Below, in pieces: positions 8,046 to 15,566 of a stretch of DNA of 25,244 nt (position 1 is the stretch's first letter; each line of letters begins with the position of its first letter). The stretch lies in the NCBI GenBank assembly GCA_037384885.1, contig JARRNO010000055.1, positions 1 through 25,244 of the forward strand. The letters run 5' to 3'. Made by a program: the position numbers and the translations under genes. The DNA comes from JARRNO01 sp037384885 (lineage in GTDB: Bacteria > Acidobacteriota > UBA4820 > DSQY01). The notes under the pieces are model-generated. The model had not been told where the DNA came from. It made no database searches and was given only the letters and a program-made list of their open reading frames with translations.

Positions 8046-9011
8046 TCAGGATGGTTTTTTCTCTGCCGAAACCTTCTTCAGTTTTTCCTGGAGCGCGTCG
8101 ATCTGGTCCTGATGCGTCCCGAATTTTTCGGCCATCTTCAGCTCACGGGCCGCATCGTCCACTTTCTTCTGTCTAAGGTACCAGTCTGCAAGGGCAAGGT
8201 GTGCCTCGGGGTTTTCCATGACCTTGAGGGACTTGAGAAGAAGAGCCCGCGCCTCCATGAGATGGCCCTGGTTCATCTTGATTCGTGCGAGGGTGACCAG
8301 CCCCAGGTAGGCCTTTGCGTAGTGCTTGTCCACGAGCTTGTCGAGAATTTTTTCACTTTCGGTGATCCGGCCCGCTTTTCTCAAGACAATCGCAAGGTAG
8401 CATTGGGCGTCGTAGTAGTCGGGCTGAATTTCCACCGCCTTGCTGAAATAGACCTCTTTCAGGGTTGGGTCGGTGGCAATGCGGCCGCGTATGTAGGACT
8501 CAAAGGCCTCCGGCGCCACCTTGGGCCCTTCCACCGGCCCCTTTCCCATCGCCTTCAACAGGTCGTCGCGGAGGCGCTGAGTCAATTCGAGCAGGTTGCG
8601 CAGTCCCGTTTCCTCGTGCCACTCCCCCTTCAGCGTGGGATTCTCTCCCACCTCGAGGGCCTTCAGGTCCACTTTCAGTTTGTCGTCGACCACGGAATAG
8701 GAGCCGGTCACCATGAGTCCCGCGCCCAAGTTCCTGGCAAGCGCCACCTGCGAGGCTAGGGTGAAGTCCGGTTGGGAGATAAGGTCCTGCTCCTCGTAAT
8801 AGCTTCTGAGGTCGGCCACGGTCACGGGAACCATCCCGGCCAGGACAACTGCCTCATCAAGCCCCACAGCCAGCCCCGTCCCGATCCATTCGGTCGACAT
8901 GGGACCCCGGGTTTGTTTCAAGGGAAAGACTACAAGCCTCTGGGCCTGAAAGGCAGTCCAGGGAACAGCAAGGCAAATAATCAGCGCCGCGAGCACTCCG
9001 GGTTTTCTCAT
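8046..9011 (-). CDS. Exported TPR protein with TolB/FlgO-like N-terminal region
   Basis: A 321-residue protein from the ATG at 9011, preceded by GAGGAAGGA; upstream in-frame codons overlap rarA and read as its shadow. Residues 1-22 form a signal peptide (MRKP, then VLAALIICLAVPWTAFQA) with no lipobox Cys. Residues about 25-130 resemble the TolB/FlgO-like sensor-type region found before TPRs, with ALARNLGAGLMVTGSYSVVDDKLKVDLKALE. TPR-like units follow from about 170 (YYDAQCYLAIVLRKAGRITESEKIL, AHLALADWYLRQKKVDDAARELKMAEKF). Likely periplasmic. It lies between rarA and mtaB with short gaps (34 and 11 bases), consistent with one operon. Exact function unknown. Confidence 0.82.
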   Translation of the reverse strand: MRKPGVLAALIICLAVPWTAFQAQRLVVFPLKQTRGPMSTEWIGTGLAVGLDEAVVLAGMVPVTVADLRSYYEEQDLISQPDFTLASQVALARNLGAGLMVTGSYSVVDDKLKVDLKALEVGENPTLKGEWHEETGLRNLLELTQRLRDDLLKAMGKGPVEGPKVAPEAFESYIRGRIATDPTLKEVYFSKAVEIQPDYYDAQCYLAIVLRKAGRITESEKILDKLVDKHYAKAYLGLVTLARIKMNQGHLMEARALLLKSLKVMENPEAHLALADWYLRQKKVDDAARELKMAEKFGTHQDQIDALQEKLKKVSAEKKPS

Positions 9012-9045
9012 GGGACGAATCCTTCCTCTCTGAGGCGGTCTCCAG

Positions 9046-10356
9046 TCAGCGGTCTTTGCCGTGCCGCCTTTTCTTCCAGAGTTCCAGCCATTCCTTGACT
9101 TTTCTTTCGAAGCCGGTGTCCTTGGGATGGTAATAGATTCGTCCCGACAGCTCTTCCGGCATGCAGTCCATATCGGCCACGCCCTTGTCTTCGTCATGGG
9201 CATAGCGGTATCCGTTCCCATACCCCTTGTCCCGCATCAAGCGGGTGGGGGCGTTTCGCAGGTGCAGCGGCACGGGGTACCTCTTCCCCTTGCTCAGGTC
9301 CTTCTTGACCTCGCCCACTGCGGTGTAGATCCGGTTGGACTTCGGGGCGGCGGCCAGGTAAACCGCAGCCTGGGCGATCGCGAGATCCGCCTCCGGAAGT
9401 CCCAGAAATTCTACCGTATCCTTCGCGGCAAGCGTCACACGGAGGGCGTTGGGATCTGCGTTCCCGATATCCTCCGAGGCGGCCCTCACCAATCTTCTCA
9501 CAATGTACAGGGGATCCTCGCCACCTTCAAGCATCCTGAAAAGCCAGTAAAGCGCCGCGTCCGGATCGCTGTTCCGGATGGCTTTGTGCATGGCGCTGAT
9601 CAAATTGTAGTGTTCCTCGCCTCCCCAGTCGTAATGAATCCGGCCGCTGGAGAGCCACGTCCGCACGGTCTGGGGGGTCAGATCGTCTTCCGGGGGATAC
9701 TGCAGGGAAACCGCTTCCAGCGCGTTCAGTGCGAAGCGCGCATCTCCGGATGCGAGCCGCGCCACCTCCTCCATTACCTGGGGCGGGATTTCATGCCCGT
9801 GCTCCGCGAGCGTCTTGTCCTGCCTGAGCGCCCGTTCCAGACTTTTCAGGATATGGGACGCGTCCAGCGGGCGAAGCACTTCGACCCGGCAGCGGCTCAA
9901 GAGGGCGGAGGTGAGATGAAAGGAAGGATTTTCCGTGGTGGTGCCGAGAAGGATGACAGAGCCTTCTTCCAGGTAGGGCAGAAAGGCGTCTTGCTGCGCT
10001 TTGTTGAAGCGATGCAATTCGTCCATGAAGAGAATGGTCGGAAGTCCTTCATCCAGCCACCCGCGGCGCGCGAACTCCATCACTTCGCGGACTTCCTTCA
10101 GTGTGGAGAGGACGGCGGAAAGGCCTTTGAACGGTTTACCGGTGTGGCCCTGGATCAACCTCGCGATGGTGGTTTTCCCGCAGCCCGGAGGCCCCCACAG
10201 GATGGTCGAAACAAGGGCATCGTCCCGGAGCTGGCGCCCCAGCGAAGTGGAAGGCCCCACCACGTCCTCGAGACCGATCAGATCCTCCCATTCCTCCGGG
10301 CGCATCCGGTCCGCCAGCGGAGACGGCCCCTGGGTTGTGCCGAAGAGTGTGGTCAT
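9046..10356 (-). CDS. rarA: Replication-associated recombination protein A (AAA+ ATPase, RarA/MgsA)
   Basis: A 436-residue cytosolic clamp-loader-like ATPase that acts at stalled or gapped replication forks. Start taken at ATG 10356, giving MTTLFGTTQ then PLADRMRPEEW, the family N-terminus; a start 15 codons upstream (10401) is possible but lacks a ribosome site. Walker A GPPGCGKTT (residues 55-63), Walker B LFMDELHRFNKAQQDAFLP, sensor LLGTTTENPSFHLTSALLSRCR, and the C-terminal tetramerisation part with HYNLISAMHKAIRNSDPDAALYW and AKDTVEFLGLPEADLAIAQA are all present. Length fits E. coli RarA (447). It is separated from rplQ by a terminator-like hairpin and so begins a new unit. Confidence 0.95.
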   Translation of the reverse strand: MTTLFGTTQGPSPLADRMRPEEWEDLIGLEDVVGPSTSLGRQLRDDALVSTILWGPPGCGKTTIARLIQGHTGKPFKGLSAVLSTLKEVREVMEFARRGWLDEGLPTILFMDELHRFNKAQQDAFLPYLEEGSVILLGTTTENPSFHLTSALLSRCRVEVLRPLDASHILKSLERALRQDKTLAEHGHEIPPQVMEEVARLASGDARFALNALEAVSLQYPPEDDLTPQTVRTWLSSGRIHYDWGGEEHYNLISAMHKAIRNSDPDAALYWLFRMLEGGEDPLYIVRRLVRAASEDIGNADPNALRVTLAAKDTVEFLGLPEADLAIAQAAVYLAAAPKSNRIYTAVGEVKKDLSKGKRYPVPLHLRNAPTRLMRDKGYGNGYRYAHDEDKGVADMDCMPEELSGRIYYHPKDTGFERKVKEWLELWKKRRHGKDR

Positions 10357-10446
10357 GGGCGGTTCCCCCGGGCCCTCACCGGGCAAGATCCGATTGGACA
10401 TGGCGGCGGGGGCGATCTGAAGACGCTCCGATCGGGGCCCCAGCGG

Positions 10447-10482
10447 AGAAAGGCGCCCCCCTTTTCGGGATGGGCGCCTGTT
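10447..10482 (-). terminator. Rho-independent-type terminator after rplQ
   Basis: On the minus strand, about 24 bases after the rplQ stop, AGGCGCCC is followed by a 13-base loop and GGGCGCCT, then TTTCTC. Eight GC-rich base pairs, with AAAC before the stem and a short T-rich tail after it, make it a plausible intrinsic terminator for the ribosomal-protein array. The T run is weak. Confidence 0.65.
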
Positions 10483-10503
10483 TGAGATCAGTCCGCCGGT
10501 GCG

Positions 10504-11256
10504 TTACTTTTCTTCTGCCGGCTCCTTGCCGGCCGTTTCCCCGGCATCGCCTGCCCCGGACTTTCCGGCCGTTTCCTTCTTCTCGACAGCCTCGTCCTTC
10601 GTGGCCGCCTTCTTTTCAGCAGGTTTCTTCGCAGGTTCGGCCTTTTTCTTGGGAGCGGCCTTCTTCGGCTCGGCCTTGGCGGTCTTCTTTTCCGCCGGTT
10701 CCGCCTTCTTGGAAGGCGTCTTCGGCTTGGCCGCCTTGCCGGTCTTAGGCTTGGAGGCCTTTTCCGCCTGCTCCTCTGCGGGTTCTTCAGCCGTGGCTTC
10801 CGCTTCCATCTCTTCGGCGGCGGCTTCGGCCTTCTTCTTAGACGGCTTGGCGGCGGATTTCTTTCCGCCCTTACCCTTGCCCGCGTCTTCCTTCTTGGCT
10901 TCGCGGTCGACAAGTTCGATCAGGGCCATCTGCGCACCGTCGCCACGGCGGGTTCCCAGCTTGATGATCCGGGTGTATCCCCCGGGGCGCTGGGCGTACA
11001 GCGGGCCAAGATCGCTGAAGAGCTTCTTCAAGGCGGCCGGATCATGAATATCTTTGGCGGCGTTCCGGCGGCTGGTCAAGGTGTCCTTTTTGGCCAGCGT
11101 GATGAGCTTCTCCACGAAACGCCGCAGTTCCTTCGCCTTTTCCAGCGTCGTCTGCAGCCGGTCGTGCCTCACCAGGCTGACCGCCTGGTTCCGAAGCATG
11201 GCGATGCGGTGTTCCGATGTCCTGCCGAGTTTGCGGTGATCCATTCTGTGGCGCAT
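10504..11256 (-). CDS. rplQ: 50S ribosomal protein L17 with a long Lys/Ala/Glu-rich C-terminal extension
   Basis: A 250-residue protein. Residues 1-120 are a complete L17 (MRHRMDHRKLGRTSEHR, then PLYAQRPGGYTRIIKLGTRRGDGAQMALIELVD), which binds 23S rRNA near the exit tunnel. L17 normally ends about there, at 117-130 residues. Here about 128 more residues follow, almost only Lys, Ala, Glu and Pro with some Ser, Gly and Thr, for example KKAAPKKKAEPAKKPAEKK. This is a low-complexity, presumably disordered tail. It starts 10 bases after rpoA and is the last gene of the alpha cluster. The similar tail on L30 makes a sequencing accident unlikely, since both stay in frame. Confidence 0.95.
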   Translation of the reverse strand: MRHRMDHRKLGRTSEHRIAMLRNQAVSLVRHDRLQTTLEKAKELRRFVEKLITLAKKDTLTSRRNAAKDIHDPAALKKLFSDLGPLYAQRPGGYTRIIKLGTRRGDGAQMALIELVDREAKKEDAGKGKGGKKSAAKPSKKKAEAAAEEMEAEATAEEPAEEQAEKASKPKTGKAAKPKTPSKKAEPAEKKTAKAEPKKAAPKKKAEPAKKPAEKKAATKDEAVEKKETAGKSGAGDAGETAGKEPAEEK

Positions 11257-11266
11257 CGTTAGGCCC

Positions 11267-12214
11267 TCATACCTTCATGCCGAGGGTCAGATCGAGACTT
11301 TCCAGGAGATCGACGACCTCCTTGAAGGACTTCTGACCGAAATTCTTGGCGCTTTGGAGTTCCTTGTCCGTCAGGCGAACGAGATCTTTCAGCGTTTTAA
11401 CTTCCATGCTTTCCAGGACGCGGGTCACCCTGGGGGACAAATCAAGTTCCAATACCGGCTGTTCGAGGAGACGTTGAAGTTCCGACGGAACGGGTTCTTC
11501 GACACCGGAGGGCTTGACGGCCGCTTCGGGGCCGGTCAAGGCCTTGAAGAGAGACAGCTGGGACTCCATGAGCCCGGCCGCCTGCGACAACGCCTCCTGA
11601 GGCGTCACGGCGCCGTTTGTCCAGACTTCCATCTTCAGCCGCTCGTAGTCGGTCGCTTCCCCGACGCGGGTTTCGGTGACTTCATAATTCACCTTGCGAA
11701 CGGGTGAATGAATGGAGTCGATGGGGATGAAGGTGGGATCGGGCGCTTCATTCGCTTCTGCGGGAATGTACCCGCGCCCCTTCTGGACCATGATATCCAT
11801 AACCAGCGTACCTTCTTCGTTCAAGGTGGCGATGGGAGCATCCGCATTCAGAATGCGGATACTGTCGTCGTGCTGGATGTCCCGGGCGGTCACCTCGGCG
11901 GGCCCCTGTACCTTGAGACGGAGCATCTTGGGCTCGGAGGCGCTGGTCTTGAACTGGATCGCTTTCAGGTTGAGGACGATATCCGTCACATCCTCGAGCA
12001 CGCCCGAAATGGACGTGAACTCGTGCAGCACGCCCTCGATCCGGATGGCGGTGATGGCCGCACCTTCGATGGAGGACAGGAGGATGCGCCGGAGCGCATT
12101 TCCCATCGTGATGCCCCAACCCCTTTCGAGGGGGGCCGCTATGAATTCGCCATAGCGCTCTGTCAGGGTTTCGATGTTGCACTCGATCATTTCAGGCATT
12201 TGAAAAGGTCGCAT
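11267..12214 (-). CDS. rpoA: DNA-directed RNA polymerase alpha subunit
   Basis: A 315-residue subunit that nucleates RNA polymerase assembly and contacts UP elements and activators. Start at ATG 12214 (MRPFQMPEM), with GAGGGAC just before; ten further upstream codons belong to the leader. The N-terminal domain has LERGWGITMGNALRRILLSSIEGAAI and GRGYIPAE; a linker near 230-250 leads to the C-terminal domain with VLELDLSPRVTRVLESMEVKTLKDLV and KNFGQKSFKEVVDLL. Complete. It is preceded by 161 untranslated bases, the longest gap inside the array. Confidence 0.98.
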   Translation of the reverse strand: MRPFQMPEMIECNIETLTERYGEFIAAPLERGWGITMGNALRRILLSSIEGAAITAIRIEGVLHEFTSISGVLEDVTDIVLNLKAIQFKTSASEPKMLRLKVQGPAEVTARDIQHDDSIRILNADAPIATLNEEGTLVMDIMVQKGRGYIPAEANEAPDPTFIPIDSIHSPVRKVNYEVTETRVGEATDYERLKMEVWTNGAVTPQEALSQAAGLMESQLSLFKALTGPEAAVKPSGVEEPVPSELQRLLEQPVLELDLSPRVTRVLESMEVKTLKDLVRLTDKELQSAKNFGQKSFKEVVDLLESLDLTLGMKV

Positions 12215-12333
12215 GTCCCTCGACGCTCCTAGAAATTGCCTCAATCAAGGTCATCCGGGTTCTCTTACCCCGGCGGTGTCCGGCCAGGTGACAGAGGCGG
12301 GTCCATCCGCCGTCCGGCCCCGGGCCACGCCGC

Positions 12334-12362
12334 ACCGGGCGGGCCGAACGGGCCCGGCCGGT
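12334..12362 (-). promoter_or_regulatory. GC-rich hairpin between rpsD and rpoA
   Basis: Thirteen bases past the rpsD stop, ACCGG-GC-GGGCC pairs with GGCCC-GG-CCGGT around a GAACG loop (two 5-bp stems and one mismatch pair), within the 161-base rpsD-rpoA gap. There is no T run, so it is not a standard terminator. It may be an mRNA processing or stability element, or an attenuator that sets the ratio of RpoA to ribosomal proteins. Function is inferred from position only. Confidence 0.3.
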
Positions 12363-12375
12363 GGACTCTTCGGTG

Positions 12376-13002
12376 TTACTTCGAGTACAGCTCGACGATG
12401 AGCTGCTCCTCGATGGGATAGGTGATGTCGGCCCGCTGGGGATCTCTCAGCACCCGTCCCTTGAGGTTCTCCGCATCCAGTTCGAGCCACTCGGGCATTC
12501 CCCTCCCCTTGACCGTTTCCACGGCCTGGAGGAGGAAGACGTTCTTTTCGGCGTGCGCGCCGACGGAAACTTCATCGCCGACCTGGACCTGGTAATTGGC
12601 GATGTCGACGCGGCGCCCGTTCACGCGGATGTGCCCGTGGGAAACCCACTGCCGGGCCTGGGGACGGGACGCCGCAAATCCGAGGCGGTATACCACGTTG
12701 TCCAGGCGGCGTTCCAGCGTGCAAAGCAGCGTTTCGCCCGTAATCCCTTTGCGCATGCTGGCTTTCTTGTAGTAGTTCCGGAACTGGCGTTCGAGAACCC
12801 CGTAAATCCTTTTGACTTTTTGCTTTTCACGCAGCTGAAGGCCGTATCCCTGAATCTTGCCCCGGCGGCGGGTTTGCTGGCCGGGCGGGATATTGCGGCG
12901 CTCGATGGCGCACTTGTCCTTGAAGCAACGGTCCCCTTTCAGGAACAGCTTCATGCCTTCACGGCGGCAGAGACGGCAGACTGGATCATGATACCGTGCC
13001 AA
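12376..13002 (-). CDS. rpsD: 30S ribosomal protein S4 (zinc-binding form)
   Basis: A 208-residue 16S rRNA-binding assembly protein. Start is TTG at 13002, supported by AAGGAGGT five bases upstream and by the correct N-terminus MARYHDPVCRLCRREG. Four cysteines (CRLC at 9 and 12, then CFKDKC at 26 and 31) make this the zinc-containing C+ type. The S4 RNA-binding domain is at about 95-160 (LERRLDNVVYRLGFAASRPQARQWVSHGHIRVNGRRVDI). In E. coli S4 represses the alpha operon by binding its mRNA; whether that holds here is not visible. Gap to rpsK is 17 bases. Confidence 0.97.
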   Translation of the reverse strand: MARYHDPVCRLCRREGMKLFLKGDRCFKDKCAIERRNIPPGQQTRRRGKIQGYGLQLREKQKVKRIYGVLERQFRNYYKKASMRKGITGETLLCTLERRLDNVVYRLGFAASRPQARQWVSHGHIRVNGRRVDIANYQVQVGDEVSVGAHAEKNVFLLQAVETVKGRGMPEWLELDAENLKGRVLRDPQRADITYPIEEQLIVELYSK

Positions 13003-13019
13003 CGCAGACCTCCTTCAGA

Positions 13020-13412
13020 TCAAACACGACGCCGCTTCGGCGGCCGGCACCCGTTGTGGGGAATGGGGGTGACATCACAGATGGACCGGATCTTGAGGCC
13101 CGCGATCTGAATGGCGCGGATGGCGGATTCCCGGCCCGATCCGGGGCCTTTGATCTTCACGTCCACTTCCCTCAGCCCATGCTCCTTCGCCTTGTCGGCG
13201 GCGGCTTTCGCCGCGACCTGGGCCGCGAACGGCGTTCCCTTCCGGGTTCCCTTGAAGCCGCTGGCGCCGGAAGACGACCAGGCAACCGCATTGCCTTCCA
13301 TATCCGTAACCATAATCAACGTATTGTTGAAGGTCGCGGTGATGAAAACCATTCCCGAGGGAATGTTCTTCTTTTCGCGCCGCTGGCCTTTCTTTGCACC
13401 GGCTTTCGCCAT
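13020..13412 (-). CDS. rpsK: 30S ribosomal protein S11
   Basis: A 130-residue platform protein of the small subunit that helps shape the mRNA exit site with S7 and S18. Typical stretches: IPSGMVFITATFNNTLIMVTD, AWSSSGASGFKGTRKGTPFAAQ, VKIKGPGSGRESAIRAIQ and the C-terminal DVTPIPHNGCRPPKRRRV. Full length. ATG at 13412 with GAGGAGG six bases upstream; 16 bases after rpsM. Confidence 0.98.
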   Translation of the reverse strand: MAKAGAKKGQRREKKNIPSGMVFITATFNNTLIMVTDMEGNAVAWSSSGASGFKGTRKGTPFAAQVAAKAAADKAKEHGLREVDVKIKGPGSGRESAIRAIQIAGLKIRSICDVTPIPHNGCRPPKRRRV

Positions 13413-13428
13413 GGAAGCCCTCCTCTAC

Positions 13429-13809
13429 TTACTTTCTGGGCGCTTTCTTCTTACCCGGGATCGCGCGGCGCGAGCCTTTGTGCGTGCGCGCGTTGGTGTG
13501 AGTCCGCTGGCCGTGAACCGGCAATCCGATCCGGTGGCGAAGTCCGCGGTAGCTCCCGATGTCCACGAGGCGCCGGATATCCATCTGGATCTTCTGGCGC
13601 AGATCACCCTCGGTATTCCCTTCTTCCTGGATAACGCGCCGGATCCGGGCCACTTCTTCTTCCGTCAGTTCCTTGACCCGGGTGTCCGGGCTGACCTCGG
13701 CTTTTGCGAGGATCTCGTGGGAACGGGAAAGACCGATGCCGAAGATGTAGGTCAATCCCACTTCCACTCGCTTGTTCTGCGGGAGGTCGACACCTGCAAT
13801 GCGAGCCAT
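13429..13809 (-). CDS. rpsM: 30S ribosomal protein S13
   Basis: A 126-residue protein of the small-subunit head that contacts the P-site tRNA and forms inter-subunit bridges with L5. MARIAGVDLPQNKRVEVGLTY opens it, and the basic tail has RHRIGLPVHGQRTHTNARTHKG. Complete. ATG at 13809 follows AAGGAG, 12 bases after rpmJ. Its usual L5 partner is broken in this sequence (see rplE). Confidence 0.98.
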   Translation of the reverse strand: MARIAGVDLPQNKRVEVGLTYIFGIGLSRSHEILAKAEVSPDTRVKELTEEEVARIRRVIQEEGNTEGDLRQKIQMDIRRLVDIGSYRGLRHRIGLPVHGQRTHTNARTHKGSRRAIPGKKKAPRK

Positions 13810-13821
13810 GCTACTTCTCCT

Positions 13822-13935
13822 TTACCCCTGCCTCTGCTTATGCTTGGGATTGTCGCAAATGACGCGGACCACGCCGTTCCGCTTGATGATCCGGCATTTG
13901 GGACACATTTTCTTCACCGAGGGTCTCACTTTCAT
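13822..13935 (-). CDS. rpmJ: 50S ribosomal protein L36 (zinc-ribbon form)
   Basis: A 37-codon gene between infA and rpsM. It begins MKVRPSVKKMCPKCRIIKRN and ends DNPKHKQRQG. Ligands CPKC, then Cys and His in ICDNPKH, are the C-C-C-H zinc set of L36. Start ATG at 13935, stop TAA at 13822-13824; gaps to neighbours are 13 and 12 bases. It is the smallest gene in the window. Confidence 0.95.
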   Translation of the reverse strand: MKVRPSVKKMCPKCRIIKRNGVVRVICDNPKHKQRQG

Positions 13936-13948
13936 TGTGCCTGCTCCA

Positions 13949-14170
13949 TCACGTCTTGTAACGATAGACAATTCTTCCCCGGCTCAGGTCGTAGGGCGAC
14001 AGCTCCACCAGCACCCGGTCGCCGGGAAGAATGCGGATGAAGTGCTTGCGCATCTTTCCCGAAATGTGCGCCAACACCCGGTGGCCGTTTTCCAATTCCA
14101 CCCGGAACATGGCGTTGGGAAGCGCTTCACGCACCTCCGCGTTCATTTGGATGACGTCGTCTTTACTCAT
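13949..14170 (-). CDS. infA: Translation initiation factor IF-1
   Basis: A 73-residue OB-fold protein that occupies the A site of the 30S subunit during initiation. Characteristic pieces: VREALPNAMFRVELENGH, VLAHISGKMRKHFIRILPGDRV and ELSPYDLSRGRIVYRYK. Full length (E. coli 72). Its ATG overlaps the stop of map (ATGA), implying coupled translation. Confidence 0.98.
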   Translation of the reverse strand: MSKDDVIQMNAEVREALPNAMFRVELENGHRVLAHISGKMRKHFIRILPGDRVLVELSPYDLSRGRIVYRYKT

Positions 14171-14919
14171 TGACTGCTGACTCCAAGTATCCTCGGGCCG
14201 TTTTTCGTGACCGCAATGGAATATTCAAAGTGCGCCGAACGGGCGTGGTCGGCCGTTCTCACGGTCCACCCGTCGTCGTCTATGGTCACTTCCCACGTTC
14301 CCTCATTCACCATCGGTTCGATGGCGATGACCATGCCCGGCTGCAGCCGGGGGCCGCGTCCGGGCTCGCCGAAGTTGGGAATTTGGGGCTCTTCGTGGAG
14401 CGCTCGGCCCACACCGTGTCCGACAAAATCCCGCACGACGCTAAAGCCGTTGGACTCGACCCAGGTTTGAACGGCATGGCCGATATCGGACACACGGTTT
14501 CCCGGGCGCGCCTGCTCGACGCCCAGCATGAGCCCGCGGCGCGTCACGTCCAGCAGCTTCCCGGCTTTTTCGTCCGCCTCGCCCACTACAAATGTGCGCG
14601 CGGCATCACCATAGTATCCCTCATAAAGCACGCCGAAATCAATAGATAACACATCTCCCGGCGCGAGGGTCCGGCCGTTGGGAATGCCGTGGACGACTTC
14701 ATCGTTGAGCGACAGGCAGGCGGAGGCGGGATAGCCGTGGTATCCCTTGAAAGCGCACGCGGCGCCACGGGCCGCCGCGGTGGATTCGGCGATCCGGTCC
14801 AGGTCAAGAAGCGACACACCGGGGGCGAGCTCCGAGCCAAGCCGGTCCAGCACTTCGTGGACAATGGCGTTGGCGCGGTCCATGATCTCGATTTCCCGGT
14901 CGTTCTTGAGATGGATCAT
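14167..14919 (-). CDS. map: Type I methionine aminopeptidase
   Basis: A 250-residue metalloenzyme that removes the initiator Met from new proteins. Metal ligands can be assigned: Asp in LSIDFGVLYEG and in YYGDAARTF, His in DFVGHGVGRALHEEP, Glu in VIAIEPMVNEG and in HFEYSIAVT; the substrate-side His is in SLNDEVVHGIPNG. Length is standard for type I without an N-terminal extension. The start overlaps the adk stop as ATGA, and infA follows the same way. Confidence 0.98.
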   Translation of the reverse strand: MIHLKNDREIEIMDRANAIVHEVLDRLGSELAPGVSLLDLDRIAESTAAARGAACAFKGYHGYPASACLSLNDEVVHGIPNGRTLAPGDVLSIDFGVLYEGYYGDAARTFVVGEADEKAGKLLDVTRRGLMLGVEQARPGNRVSDIGHAVQTWVESNGFSVVRDFVGHGVGRALHEEPQIPNFGEPGRGPRLQPGMVIAIEPMVNEGTWEVTIDDDGWTVRTADHARSAHFEYSIAVTKNGPRILGVSSQ

Positions 14920-15566
14920 CCAACCACCTTCAAAATCGCATCCAGAACTTCAGCAGGTTTCCCCGTCCCGGGGACCTGTTTGAAAAGTCCCCGCTGACGA
15001 TAGTAGTCGGCGAGCGGTTCCGTCTTTTCGTGATAAACGCGAAGCCGCTCCCGGATCACCTCTTCGCGGTCGTCGTCGCGCTGCACCAACTCGGCTCCGC
15101 ACTTGTCGCAGCGGCCTTCGGCCTTCGGCGGCGCCGAACTGAGATTGTAGACCGACCCGCACTCGGGGCAGGAACGTCGGTTGGTCAGCCGGGCAACGAT
15201 CGCGTCATCCGGCACGTCGATCTCGAGCGCCAGAACTGCTTCGCGCCCCAGGCCCTTCCGAATCCCCTCAAGGATTTCGGCCTGCGGGATGTTCCGCGGG
15301 TACCCGTCGAGAATGAAGCCTTTCGAGGCATCGGAACGCGACAGGCGTTCTTTGACGATCCCCGTGAGCAGTTCGTCGGATACCAAATCACCCTTTTCCA
15401 TGACCGCCTTGGCCTTCAGGCCCAGCGGCGTCCCCTCCCTAACGGCGTCCCGGAGCATGTCGCCCGTGGAGATATGCGGCAGCTCCAGCTCGGCGGCCAG
15501 GCTTTTGGCCTGCGTGCCTTTCCCAGCGCCTGGAGGGCCCAGCAGTACGAGGTTTTGTTCCCCCAT
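14916..15566 (-). CDS. adk: Adenylate kinase, zinc-LID form
   Basis: A 216-residue enzyme that interconverts ATP+AMP and 2 ADP. P-loop GPPGAGKGT at residues 10-18; AMP-binding part with ISTGDMLRD; GFILDGYPRNIPQAE; LID with CPECGSVYN and CDKCG, a four-Cys zinc site common in Firmicutes and deltaproteobacteria and absent from E. coli. The ATG at 15566 shares one base with the secY stop (TGATG). Confidence 0.98.
   Translation of the reverse strand: MGEQNLVLLGPPGAGKGTQAKSLAAELELPHISTGDMLRDAVREGTPLGLKAKAVMEKGDLVSDELLTGIVKERLSRSDASKGFILDGYPRNIPQAEILEGIRKGLGREAVLALEIDVPDDAIVARLTNRRSCPECGSVYNLSSAPPKAEGRCDKCGAELVQRDDDREEVIRERLRVYHEKTEPLADYYRQRGLFKQVPGTGKPAEVLDAILKVVG

Noticed and set aside
9061..10485. 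Long plus-strand open frame of 474 codons opposite rarA
   Set aside because: It mirrors rarA codon by codon, has no family features, and is a shadow typical of GC-rich coding DNA.
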